A DNA stretch of 5,138 nucleotides, taken from the NCBI GenBank assembly GCA_028293465.1, contig JAQGOT010000361.1:1-5138 (forward strand). Reading direction: 5' to 3'. The position numbers and the translations under genes were made by a program. This document shows positions 1 to 5,138 of this stretch, piece by piece (position 1 is the stretch's first letter; every line of letters begins with the position of its first letter). Under the pieces are notes generated by a model. That model worked only from the letters and a program-made list of their open reading frames with translations. It ran no database searches and was not told the DNA's origin. The stretch comes from Pedosphaera sp. (GTDB lineage: Bacteria > Verrucomicrobiota > Verrucomicrobiia > Limisphaerales > Pedosphaeraceae).

Positions 1-46
1 AATCAAATTTGCCGGTCCGGAAGGAGCGGTGGCCGGGGGCGTTCAT
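1..46 (-). CDS. pstA: Phosphate ABC transporter permease PstA, N-terminal fragment (runs off the left edge)
   Basis: The ATG at 44-46 overlaps the pstC stop as ATGA, and the frame stays open to the window edge, giving 15 residues that begin MNAPGHRSFRTGK. A good ribosome-binding site (GGAGGG, 56-61) lies 9 bases upstream, inside the end of pstC. The fragment is too short to show a domain. The PstA identity rests on context: pstA follows pstC in almost all pst operons, and a 4-base overlap is typical of translational coupling between the two permease subunits, which must form a heterodimer in the inner membrane. A polar basic N-terminus before the first membrane segment fits a permease. Confidence 0.7.
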   Translation of the reverse strand, partial: MNAPGHRSFRTGKFD

Positions 47-1224
47 GCGCGTTTGCCCTCCAGCTTGTGTTTCAGGCGGTTGATCACCAGTTCACCCACC
101 AGGTTGGAAACGAAGGTGACGGCGAACAGGAGCGTGCCGAGCATGAACAGAATCCGGTAGTGTTGCCCGCCCTGAACGGCTTCCGCCATTTCCGCGGCGA
201 TGGTCGCGGTCATGGTCCGGGTGGAATCAAACATGTGCCAGGAGACGATGCTGGCATTGCCGCTGGCCATGAGGACGATCATGGTTTCGCCGATGGCGCG
301 GCCGAAGCCGAGGACCACGGCGGCGAAGACGCCCGGGATGGCGGCCGGCAGGACGATTTTCCAGGCGGCCTGCCATTTGGAGGAACCCAGCGCCAGCGCG
401 GCCTGCGTGTAACTGCGCGGCACGCTCGTCAAGGCATCCTCGGCGATGGAAAAAACCACCGGGATGATGGCCAGGCCGAGCGCGATGCCGGCCACGAAGG
501 CGTTCAGGCGGGATTGATAGCCGAAGATGCTCTGGAGCACCGAGGCCATGACGATGAGCGCGAAGAAGCCGAGCACGACGGAGGGAATGCCGGCGAGCAA
601 TTCGATGCCAGGCTTGAGCCATTCCCGCAGGCGCGGGTTGGCCAGTTGGGAAACGTAGATGGCCGCGCCCAAGGCCAGCGGCACGGAAAAGAGCAAGGCC
701 ACCAGCGTGGCTTTCAGGCTGCCGATGAGCAGTGGGATGATGTTATATTTCTGGATTTCCGAGATCGGCTGCCAGATGTATTCCGGTTTGTCATAACCGG
801 TCCATTGATGGGGCCGGAGCAGATAACGCCAGGAGGTGGTATTGACGCGGGTGTCCTGGTCCTGCGAGACCGCCTTGAGCTCCTCGATTTTGACCTCCAT
901 GAGGAGTCGTTTGGTCTCGGTATCCATGGAGGCGAATTGCTGGGGTGAGAGACCGAGGTAGGCCTGGAGTTCGGCGGGACTCAATTTGTCCATGTCAGCG
1001 ACGGCGATGACCTTCTGGCCGCTGGCATTGTTTACCTGGCCCAGAAAAATCGGCAGGGCTTCACGGGCGACAAACAGGAAGATCAGGAAGACCATCAAAA
1101 TCGCCGAAAGCGAGACGGCGAAGATGCCTTTCTCGACGAGCCATTCGAAGGGATGGGCGCGGTGCCCCCGCTGGAGCCCCATCCAGCCGATGCTGCGTTT
1201 GCTACCCGGACTTTTGTTCGCCAT
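43..1224 (-). CDS. pstC: Phosphate ABC transporter permease subunit PstC
   Basis: Inner-membrane permease subunit of the high-affinity phosphate importer; it pairs with PstA and is driven by PstB. Starting from ATG (1222-1224) it has 393 residues; a GTG at 1231-1233 would add three. Neither start has a Shine-Dalgarno site, and I prefer ATG. Numbered from the GTG: a first membrane segment at about 36-57, a long periplasmic stretch at about 60-155, then a hydrophobic core from about 164. The binding-protein-dependent permease (EAA) loop lies at about 276-301, with QAALALG followed by the IVLPAAIPG end. The PstC hallmark GRAIGETMIVLMASGN lies at about 311-326. The last membrane segment, about 361-380, ends in a basic tail. 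The protein is longer than E. coli PstC (about 320 residues), mostly because of the first periplasmic loop. It lies downstream of pstS and overlaps pstA by 4 bases, so the identity is secure. Confidence 0.95.
   Translation of the reverse strand: MANKSPGSKRSIGWMGLQRGHRAHPFEWLVEKGIFAVSLSAILMVFLIFLFVAREALPIFLGQVNNASGQKVIAVADMDKLSPAELQAYLGLSPQQFASMDTETKRLLMEVKIEELKAVSQDQDTRVNTTSWRYLLRPHQWTGYDKPEYIWQPISEIQKYNIIPLLIGSLKATLVALLFSVPLALGAAIYVSQLANPRLREWLKPGIELLAGIPSVVLGFFALIVMASVLQSIFGYQSRLNAFVAGIALGLAIIPVVFSIAEDALTSVPRSYTQAALALGSSKWQAAWKIVLPAAIPGVFAAVVLGFGRAIGETMIVLMASGNASIVSWHMFDSTRTMTATIAAEMAEAVQGGQHYRILFMLGTLLFAVTFVSNLVGELVINRLKHKLEGKRA
56..61 (-). promoter_or_regulatory. Ribosome-binding site of pstA
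   Basis: On the minus strand GGAGGG ends 9 bases before the pstA ATG at 44-46. It is the clearest Shine-Dalgarno sequence in the window and supports the ATGA-overlap start. The other genes here show only weak purine stretches or none. Confidence 0.65.
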
Positions 1225-1233
1225 TGTCGTCAC

Positions 1234-1286
1234 AAAGTTAAAAGGGCGGGTCGAGGGATTTCAACTCTAGAACCACTCGCCCGCCC
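1234..1286 (-). terminator. GC-rich hairpin with T-tract directly before pstC (candidate attenuator)
   Basis: On the minus strand GGGCGGG-CGAG (1276-1286) can pair with CTCG-A-CCCGCCC (1244-1255), an 11-bp stem with one bulged base and a 20-base loop. It is followed at once by TTTTAACTTT (1234-1243). This is the form of an intrinsic terminator, but it sits about 10-20 bases before the pstC start rather than after a gene, so it could limit read-through from pstS or act as an attenuator. The base pairing is seen directly; the function is inferred. Confidence 0.5.
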
Positions 1287-1328
1287 GTCTGATTGATCGC
1301 AGGAGGAACCGCGGATCAAATTTAAATA

Positions 1329-1354
1329 CAAACGCCCACCTTTCGGTGGGTTTG
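1329..1354 (-). terminator. Hairpin just after pstS, terminator-like or mRNA-stabilising
   Basis: One base after the pstS TAA, the minus strand has a perfect 6-bp stem CCCACC/GGTGGG (1335-1350) closing a GAAA tetraloop. The stem is extended by CAAA/TTTG pairs (1329-1332 with 1351-1354) past a two-base bulge. An A/T-rich stretch (TATTTAAATTT) follows, but not a pure T-run. It may end part of the transcripts or protect the pstS message 3' end, as intercistronic structures do after many binding-protein genes. Confidence 0.6.
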
Positions 1355-1355
1355 C

Positions 1356-2207
1356 TTATTTCTCGCGCAAGCTGGCCGGCAGCGGGTAATAACCCACTTC
1401 CTTCACGATGTTTTGTCCTTCGTCGCTGCGAATCCAATTCAAATATGCGCCAATTTCGCCTTTGTCCAAGGCGGGATTCACATAATTGTAGAGATAGCGC
1501 CAGATCGGATAGGTTTGGTTGAGGACGGTTTGTTCCGTCGGTTCAATGGCCTTGGAGTCGGCGGTTTTCTTGATGCCGAGCGCGCGGGCTCCAGCACCAT
1601 AAGCGGCTCCACCGTAGCCGATGCCCTTGGGGTCATTGGAGATGGACTGCAGCACGGCGGCAGTGCCGGGCATGGTCTGGGCGGTGGCGGCGAAATCCTT
1701 GCCCTTCAAGACGTGTTCCTTGAAGAACTCGTAGGTGCCGGAACTGTTTTCGCGGCTGTAAACGGTAATGGGCATGTCCTTGCCGCCCACTTCCTTCCAG
1801 TTTTTGGTCTTGCCGGTGAAGATGTCGGCCAATTGGTCGAGGCTCAATTCCTTAACCGGATTATCCTTGTTCACATACACCGAGAGGCCGTCCACGGCGA
1901 CTTTGTATTCGGTGGGGCGCTTGCCGAAGGCCCGCACGCAGGCGGCGACCTCGGCCGGCTTGATCGGGCGGGAGGCATCGGCGATGTCGGTGTTTTGGTT
2001 TTGGAGCGCGGCAAAGCCGACGCCCGAACCGCCGCCGCTGACCTGGATCTTCACCTCGGGATGCTTGCTCATGTAAACCTCGGCCCATTTTTGGGCGAGG
2101 ATGACGAGGGTGTCGGAGCCTTTGACAGTAACGTTGCCGGCACGGGCCGAGACGGCGACCGTGGTGGCGGCCAAGAGGATGACGAGCTTGCTGATCAGTT
2201 TCTTCAT
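1356..2207 (-). CDS. pstS: Periplasmic phosphate-binding protein PstS
   Basis: Captures phosphate in the periplasm and delivers it to PstC/PstA. It has 283 residues, on the short side like the PstS-family-2 proteins (E. coli PstS is about 346). A signal peptide has basic MKK, a hydrophobic stretch, and a likely signal peptidase I cut after ARA at residue 23; there is no lipobox. Phosphate-site motifs are visible: GSDTL at 30-34, SGGGSG at 57-62, DIADASRPI at 74-82, and SRENSSGT at 151-158. The last has the R-x3-SGT spacing of the phosphate-contacting Arg, Ser, Gly and Thr of E. coli PstS. The C-terminal part (about 226-283) ends in the YPLPASL type of sequence usual in this family. The ATG at 2205-2207 has only a weak purine stretch upstream. 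It lies 62 bases after the porin stop with no terminator between, so the two are probably co-transcribed. Confidence 0.96.
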   Translation of the reverse strand: MKKLISKLVILLAATTVAVSARAGNVTVKGSDTLVILAQKWAEVYMSKHPEVKIQVSGGGSGVGFAALQNQNTDIADASRPIKPAEVAACVRAFGKRPTEYKVAVDGLSVYVNKDNPVKELSLDQLADIFTGKTKNWKEVGGKDMPITVYSRENSSGTYEFFKEHVLKGKDFAATAQTMPGTAAVLQSISNDPKGIGYGGAAYGAGARALGIKKTADSKAIEPTEQTVLNQTYPIWRYLYNYVNPALDKGEIGAYLNWIRSDEGQNIVKEVGYYPLPASLREK

Positions 2208-2269
2208 ATACTTTTCTGCTTTGGTAATTTGGTTGGTCTTAATTGATTTAATAAATGAATGGGTATGGT
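2208..2269 (-). other. Porin-pstS intercistronic spacer
   Basis: A short A/T-rich spacer. I see no terminator hairpin, no convincing promoter and no Pho-box-like repeat in it. The only ribosome-binding hint is AGAAAAG just before the pstS ATG. This argues that pstS is expressed from the promoter upstream of the porin. Confidence 0.5.
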
Positions 2270-3679
2270 CTAGAAGGCTAGGAGCACGTCGAGGAAGACG
2301 CGTTGCTGCTTGGCCTGGGTGCCGGGGCCGTGGCTGATTTCTTCCGTGTTATAATAGCTGAGGCCGAGGGTCAAGGCGTCGTAAACGTGATAGGCGGCCT
2401 TGACCTGATGGCCTTTTACGTCCGTGCCGCCGCGGGCGTTGAAGCCGAAGTCGTCGTCGTTGAGCCCGTGCCAGACGGAAGCGGAGCCGATGTGTTTGTA
2501 ATTATAGGCGATCTGCCAGTTGCCTTTGGCCTTGGCGTTGCCCAATTGAAAACCGAGATTGTAGGCCTGGTTCCCGCTGCCGCCATAGCGCGGGACGGGC
2601 GCGATGGTGGTATCCGCACCGGCGGCCGGATTCTTGGCATATTCCGCGCCGATGGTGACGGGAAATTCGCCGGTAAAGCCGGGGAACGACTCGAAACCGT
2701 AGGTCAGCTCAGCCCGGCCGAAGATCGGGTTGAAGTTCTGCGAGCCTGGGCCGCTTGCGGGGGTGCCGTTCTGGTTGATGAAGCTGGCGCTGACATTCGG
2801 ATTGCTATCAAGCGAGGTGGCGGAGCCGGAAGAAATGGCGTGCTGGTTCAGGAAGCTGTAAATCCCGACCCCCAAGCGCGAGGTGATCTTGGGTGTCCAT
2901 CTCGCGGTCCAATCCGCCTGCTCGAGCATTATGTAGGCGTCATTGTTCGCGCCGGTGCCGGCGGCGGAAAAATTTTCCGCGATCACCCATTGGCCGGCGG
3001 TGAAGCCCACTCGGTGTTTGTCGTTGAATTCGTAGCCGATTTTCTCCTGGGCGCCTTCGGGGTTGTAATCCGGATCAAAAATCATGTCGGTGGCCCAGAA
3101 GGCGTCGTTCATCTTGCCGATGCTGGTTTCAAACCAACTGGCGGGCGTCCACCGAGCGTAAGCGAGGTCCACAAAGATGAATTTGCGGCTCGCATCGTTG
3201 TTTTCAGTGGTGTTGGCGGAAAACGGGCTGCCACCGAAAGAGGGCGCAGCACTGCCGATTTCGCCGGAACCCAGGCGCAGACCCAATTCCAGGTTGTCAG
3301 TGAAGGAGGCGGTGACGCCGAAGCGGAGGCGGTAACGAAAGCGGTTGCGGTCCCTGTTGGCGTAAGCGTTGGGTGAGCCGAGCGTGGGGCCGAAATTATC
3401 TTTGTCCTGATAGATGCCATCGTAACGGCCGCGGAAGTCAGCGTTCCACTTCAGAGCCTGCACCCAATCGGGCATGCCGGTCTTGACGGCGAGGGCGGAG
3501 TTGAAATTTTTGTCCGTTTCCGCACGCAACTCGTTGGCTTCCTTGACGTTGAGAATGCCTTTCTCAACCAGCTTGTCGAGCAAGGCATCGCTGGATTGGG
3601 CTTGGGCCGTCACTCCGAGAGCGACGCTGGCGAGAACTCCCACCGCGAGGGCGGCATGTTTTCCGTGTTTTTTGATCAT
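2270..3679 (-). CDS. Outer-membrane beta-barrel porin ('putative porin' family), probable phosphate-starvation porin
   Basis: A 469-residue protein. The signal peptide has a basic MIKKHGK start, a hydrophobic stretch at about 9-24 and a likely cut after AQA at 28. Residues about 29-62 form a charged helical segment (DALLDKLVEKGILNVKEANEL), the periplasmic N-terminal segment commonly seen before the barrel in this porin family. From about 70 to the end the sequence alternates polar and hydrophobic residues, with many aromatic residues and Gly/Asn/Asp-rich loops, as in a barrel. The last residues, VFLDVLLAF, end in Phe, the usual outer-membrane assembly signal. It is first in the operon before pstS, pstC and pstA, with Pho-box-like repeats upstream. 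I infer that it admits phosphate or other anions, like OprP/OprO of Pseudomonas, but no selectivity residues can be read from the sequence. The ATG at 3677-3679 gives an immediate signal peptide; no strong ribosome-binding site is seen. Confidence 0.88.
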   Translation of the reverse strand: MIKKHGKHAALAVGVLASVALGVTAQAQSSDALLDKLVEKGILNVKEANELRAETDKNFNSALAVKTGMPDWVQALKWNADFRGRYDGIYQDKDNFGPTLGSPNAYANRDRNRFRYRLRFGVTASFTDNLELGLRLGSGEIGSAAPSFGGSPFSANTTENNDASRKFIFVDLAYARWTPASWFETSIGKMNDAFWATDMIFDPDYNPEGAQEKIGYEFNDKHRVGFTAGQWVIAENFSAAGTGANNDAYIMLEQADWTARWTPKITSRLGVGIYSFLNQHAISSGSATSLDSNPNVSASFINQNGTPASGPGSQNFNPIFGRAELTYGFESFPGFTGEFPVTIGAEYAKNPAAGADTTIAPVPRYGGSGNQAYNLGFQLGNAKAKGNWQIAYNYKHIGSASVWHGLNDDDFGFNARGGTDVKGHQVKAAYHVYDALTLGLSYYNTEEISHGPGTQAKQQRVFLDVLLAF

Positions 3680-3726
3680 GTTTTGTAATAAGGTTTTTTG
3701 ACTGATAAACTCACGTTATCGGCCCT

Positions 3727-3767
3727 TTGTTACGGAAACACGTCAGCTAGGTTACAATCAGGTTACG
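3727..3767 (-). promoter_or_regulatory. Tandem Pho-box-like array upstream of the porin-pst operon
   Basis: Read on the minus strand, four 8-base units follow each other at exactly 11-base steps: CGTAACCT (3760-3767), TGTAACCT (3749-3756), a degenerate TGACGTGT (3738-3745) and CGTAACAA (3727-3734). The 3-base spacers are GAT, AGC and TTC. Direct repeats with 11-bp period are the architecture bound by tandem PhoB dimers, and 8-base units with 3-base spacers resemble the cyanobacterial form. The array ends 47 bases before the porin ATG, a sensible promoter position. GATAAC (3715-3720) is the best -10 candidate but is only 4/6 to consensus and oddly close, so the promoter core is uncertain. Regulation by a PhoB-like protein is inferred from repeat form and operon content. 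Confidence 0.72.
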
Positions 3768-4276
3768 GAAAATTCGGGTTGATAAAGGGGTCGCTTTTGG
3801 CGTTGTTGCTGGCGCACCCGCATCAAGAAATAACCCGGCTGGCTCAAATCCCGATGCCTGGCGAGCTCCGCGTTGTGGCGGCGAAAACGAAACGCTCCAG
3901 ACGCGGTCAGGGGGTCGCCGTGGCCCGTCCGTGGCTCCGGACCCGTGGTGAACGGGGTTGTATCTGGTTGGTTCATTCAAATCAGTTCCATAGAAAATCA
4001 GCGGCGAGGCCCGATTCGACGCACCCTTTGTTTGCCTCGAACCCTGGAGAGCCCCCGCCATCCTTCGCCACTGGACTCAAATGCACCGTGCCGCAGAAGT
4101 ATGACAATCGAATGTCGATAGCGTGACAATTCAGCAACGGTTCTCGTGGTGGCTGCATGGCTGTAACAGAATCCTTCCCATGGCGATGGGCAATTGTCAA
4201 TCAGGGCAGCGGAAGCCCGGTCGCCCGTGGCGGCGCTGCGGGGATGCTCCATCGAGCGCTGGTTTATGGCGCCGGG
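3768..4276. other. About 510 bases without a convincing gene
   Basis: Several open frames cross this stretch on both strands, but none has a ribosome-binding site, a recognisable domain, or a residue pattern like the neighbouring genes, and they overlap one another. It contains a CCGTGG motif three times (3918-3923, 3929-3934, 3943-3948), a small GTCCG/CGGAC hairpin (3927-3942), an 11-bp-periodic site (4101-4129) and a long inverted repeat at the right end. It could be the leader of the pho promoter, a decayed gene or repeat remnant, or hold a small RNA; nothing decides between these. Confidence 0.4.
4101..4129 (-). promoter_or_regulatory. Second 11-bp-periodic repeat, possible distal Pho box
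   Basis: On the minus strand TTGTCAC (4123-4129), TCGACAT (4112-4118) and TTGTCAT (4101-4107) recur every 11 bases. The outer two resemble enterobacterial Pho half-sites (consensus CTGTCAT); the middle one is poor. The site is about 420 bases upstream of the porin and no gene starts close by. The same bases also form an ATCGA/TCGAT inverted repeat (4107-4119). It could be a distal PhoB site, the promoter of an unseen RNA, another regulator's operator, or chance. Confidence 0.28.
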
Positions 4277-4278
4277 CT
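4214..4278 (-). terminator. Long inverted repeat overlapping the stop of the H-X9-DG gene
   Basis: On the + strand AGCCCGG-T-CGCC (4214-4225) is complementary to GGCGCCGGGCT (4268-4278), giving 11 pairs with one bulge around a 42-base loop. The right arm overlaps the TAG stop at 4277-4279. No T-tract follows on the minus strand, so it is not a classical intrinsic terminator. It may be a 3'-end-stabilising or Rho-linked structure. Confidence 0.3.
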
Positions 4279-5138
4279 AATCGCCGTTGCAGTCGCGCCG
4301 GGCCATGTTCAGGCGGAGGAGCACGAAAGCGACCAGGAGGATCAGCAGCAGGAGAAGCCACCAGTTTGAAGCCGCGAAGCTTTTTCTCACCGGCGGCGGC
4401 TGGACTACCGCGATGGGAGCGAGATCTTCAACCGGAACCTCGGCTTTGTTGGTGACGACCGGGGGAGTGGGCGTTTTGGCCGGAGCCTTGGGGGTCTGGA
4501 CGGCGGCTGCGGTTGCGCCGGAGCCGGCTGAGCTGAGCGGTTGGTTGGGCTTGTGGGGGGCGAAGGCGGTGGTGACCGGGGCGGGGGCGGGTGAATAGGG
4601 CGAGACGTCACCCGGCTTCAGGTTGTATTCGCGCGTGGTGAAAACGGCCGGGATCGCCGGCGCACCTGGTGATGGAGTGCTGGAAGGGGGTACAGGCGGG
4701 CTGGGTGGATTGGGCGTTCCCGGGCTGCCGGAGGCGGGCGAAGCGGTCGGCGACGAGGGATCGGGAACTGACGGCATTACCAATTCCACCGCCATCGGTG
4801 CGTTCTCGTTGGCCACTTGCAGGCCGCGGGTGCTGAGTTCCTCCACGCGACCATCAGCGAAAAGAACGTTACCCTTGAACCGGTGGAGTTCGCCGGTCCA
4901 ACTGACCTGCGTGCCGTTGTCGAGGCGGAAGGTGCCGCGGACGCCGGCGGCGGCATTGGTGAGATTGCGGTCGCCGGCGAGCAGGGAGTTGGGTTTGGAG
5001 AAATCCGCGTTCGCGCCGACGAAATAGCTGACATTGAGGTCCTGCAACTGAAGAAAGCTCGCGGCGGCGGCGCGGGCATTGTCGGCCGGGCAGACGAGGA
5101 GTTGGGGGGCGCGCAGTTCGTTGGAGAGGGATTGGAAG
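4277..5138 (-). CDS. H-X9-DG (pseudopilin-like) protein with proline-rich region and C-terminal membrane anchor, 3' part
   Basis: The frame is open through the right edge, so the start lies outside; 286 residues are visible. Near the left of the visible part is LRAPQLLVCPADNARA, the CPAD-type motif of prepilin-like H-X9-DG proteins. YFVGANAD and LAGDRNLT follow, then His (4883-4885) and exactly nine residues before Asp-Gly (4850-4855) in ELHRFKGNVLFADG, the family's name-giving motif. From about 4771 down to 4394 the chain is rich in Pro, Ala, Ser and Thr, probably a disordered linker. A hydrophobic segment (NWW-LLLLLILL-VAF, about 4308-4363) forms a transmembrane helix just before a short basic/acidic tail (ARRDCNGD). 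Family members usually have an N-terminal pseudopilin helix; if this one does too, it would be anchored at both ends. Its function is unknown, and I see no link to the pst operon. A TTG at 5045-5047 is an internal Leu codon, not the start, because the family motifs continue upstream of it. Confidence 0.85.
   Translation of the reverse strand, partial: FQSLSNELRAPQLLVCPADNARAAAASFLQLQDLNVSYFVGANADFSKPNSLLAGDRNLTNAAAGVRGTFRLDNGTQVSWTGELHRFKGNVLFADGRVEELSTRGLQVANENAPMAVELVMPSVPDPSSPTASPASGSPGTPNPPSPPVPPSSTPSPGAPAIPAVFTTREYNLKPGDVSPYSPAPAPVTTAFAPHKPNQPLSSAGSGATAAAVQTPKAPAKTPTPPVVTNKAEVPVEDLAPIAVVQPPPVRKSFAASNWWLLLLLILLVAFVLLRLNMARRDCNGD

Noticed and set aside
67..948. Long + strand open frame of 293 codons opposite pstC
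   Set aside because: It is the mirror of a high-GC gene; its translation is rich in His, Gly, Asp and Arg with no domain, while the minus frame is a clear PstC.
1244..1286. tRNA-like element: 7-bp GGGCGGG/CCCGCCC 'acceptor' stem with a GAGTGGTT D-arm-like stretch
   Set aside because: At about 43 bases it is too short for a tRNA, lacks an anticodon arm and CCA, and the T-tract that follows is better explained by a terminator-type hairpin.
1301..1306. AGGAGG on the + strand as a ribosome-binding site
   Set aside because: No + strand gene follows at a usable distance; on the transcribed strand it reads CCTCCT and cannot serve as one.
1413..2246. Long + strand open frame opposite pstS
   Set aside because: Antisense shadow of a well-supported PstS; there is no ribosome-binding site and no family likeness.
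2303..3376. Long + strand open frame of 357 codons opposite the porin
   Set aside because: Its Val/Gly/Ala/Glu-rich translation is the expected antisense of the porin codons, and the porin has a signal peptide and terminal Phe.
4025..4050. GGGTTCGAGGC on the minus strand, resembling a tRNA T-loop
   Set aside because: The flanking bases do not form a T-stem or an acceptor stem, and there is no anticodon arm at the right distance.
3698..4126. + strand open frame of 142 codons in the spacer upstream of the porin
   Set aside because: It begins inside the porin promoter region, runs through the Pho-like array, lacks a ribosome-binding site and shows no domain.
3998..4252. Minus-strand open frame of 84 codons after the H-X9-DG gene
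   Set aside because: Its start lies within the inverted repeat, there is no ribosome-binding site, and the product is basic with no pattern I recognise.
5045..5047. TTG as start of the right-end gene
   Set aside because: The frame stays open to the window edge and the conserved CPAD motif lies upstream of it, so this is an internal leucine codon.

Overview
The window looks like chromosome from a Gram-negative bacterium of the Verrucomicrobia, most probably the Pedosphaera/Limisphaerales side. Three things point there: an outer-membrane porin of the 'putative porin' family with a terminal Phe, a pseudopilin-like protein with an H-X9-DG motif (a family greatly expanded in Planctomycetes and Verrucomicrobia), and GC-rich genes with few strong Shine-Dalgarno sites. 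The taxonomic call is an inference from protein style, not from a marker gene.

All genes I can support lie on the minus strand, so the window is read from right to left. The right end (4277-5138) holds the 3' part of a gene for an H-X9-DG protein with a long proline-rich segment and a C-terminal membrane anchor. About 600 bases without a convincing gene follow (3680-4276). They contain a clear tandem 11-bp-periodic Pho-box-like array (3727-3767) just upstream of the porin, and a weaker second 11-bp-periodic site (4101-4129).

The rest is a phosphate-uptake operon in the order porin (2270-3679), pstS (1356-2207), pstC (43-1224 or 1233), pstA (only its first 15 codons, 1-46). The logic is simple: the porin lets phosphate through the outer membrane, periplasmic PstS binds it, and the PstC/PstA permease (with an ATPase, presumably PstB, beyond the left edge) imports it. 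The array in front of the porin suggests that the whole set is induced by a PhoB-like regulator in phosphate starvation. The 122-131-base pstS-pstC gap carries two hairpins in the direction of transcription. One is a GAAA-loop terminator-like hairpin directly after pstS. The other is a GC-rich hairpin with a T-tract directly before pstC. Together they offer a way to make much more PstS and porin than permease.

The most interesting points are the Pho-box array tying the porin to the pst genes, the double-hairpin pstS-pstC junction, the enlarged periplasmic loop of PstC, and the unusual H-X9-DG protein. I see no mobile element, CRISPR array, rRNA or intact tRNA.
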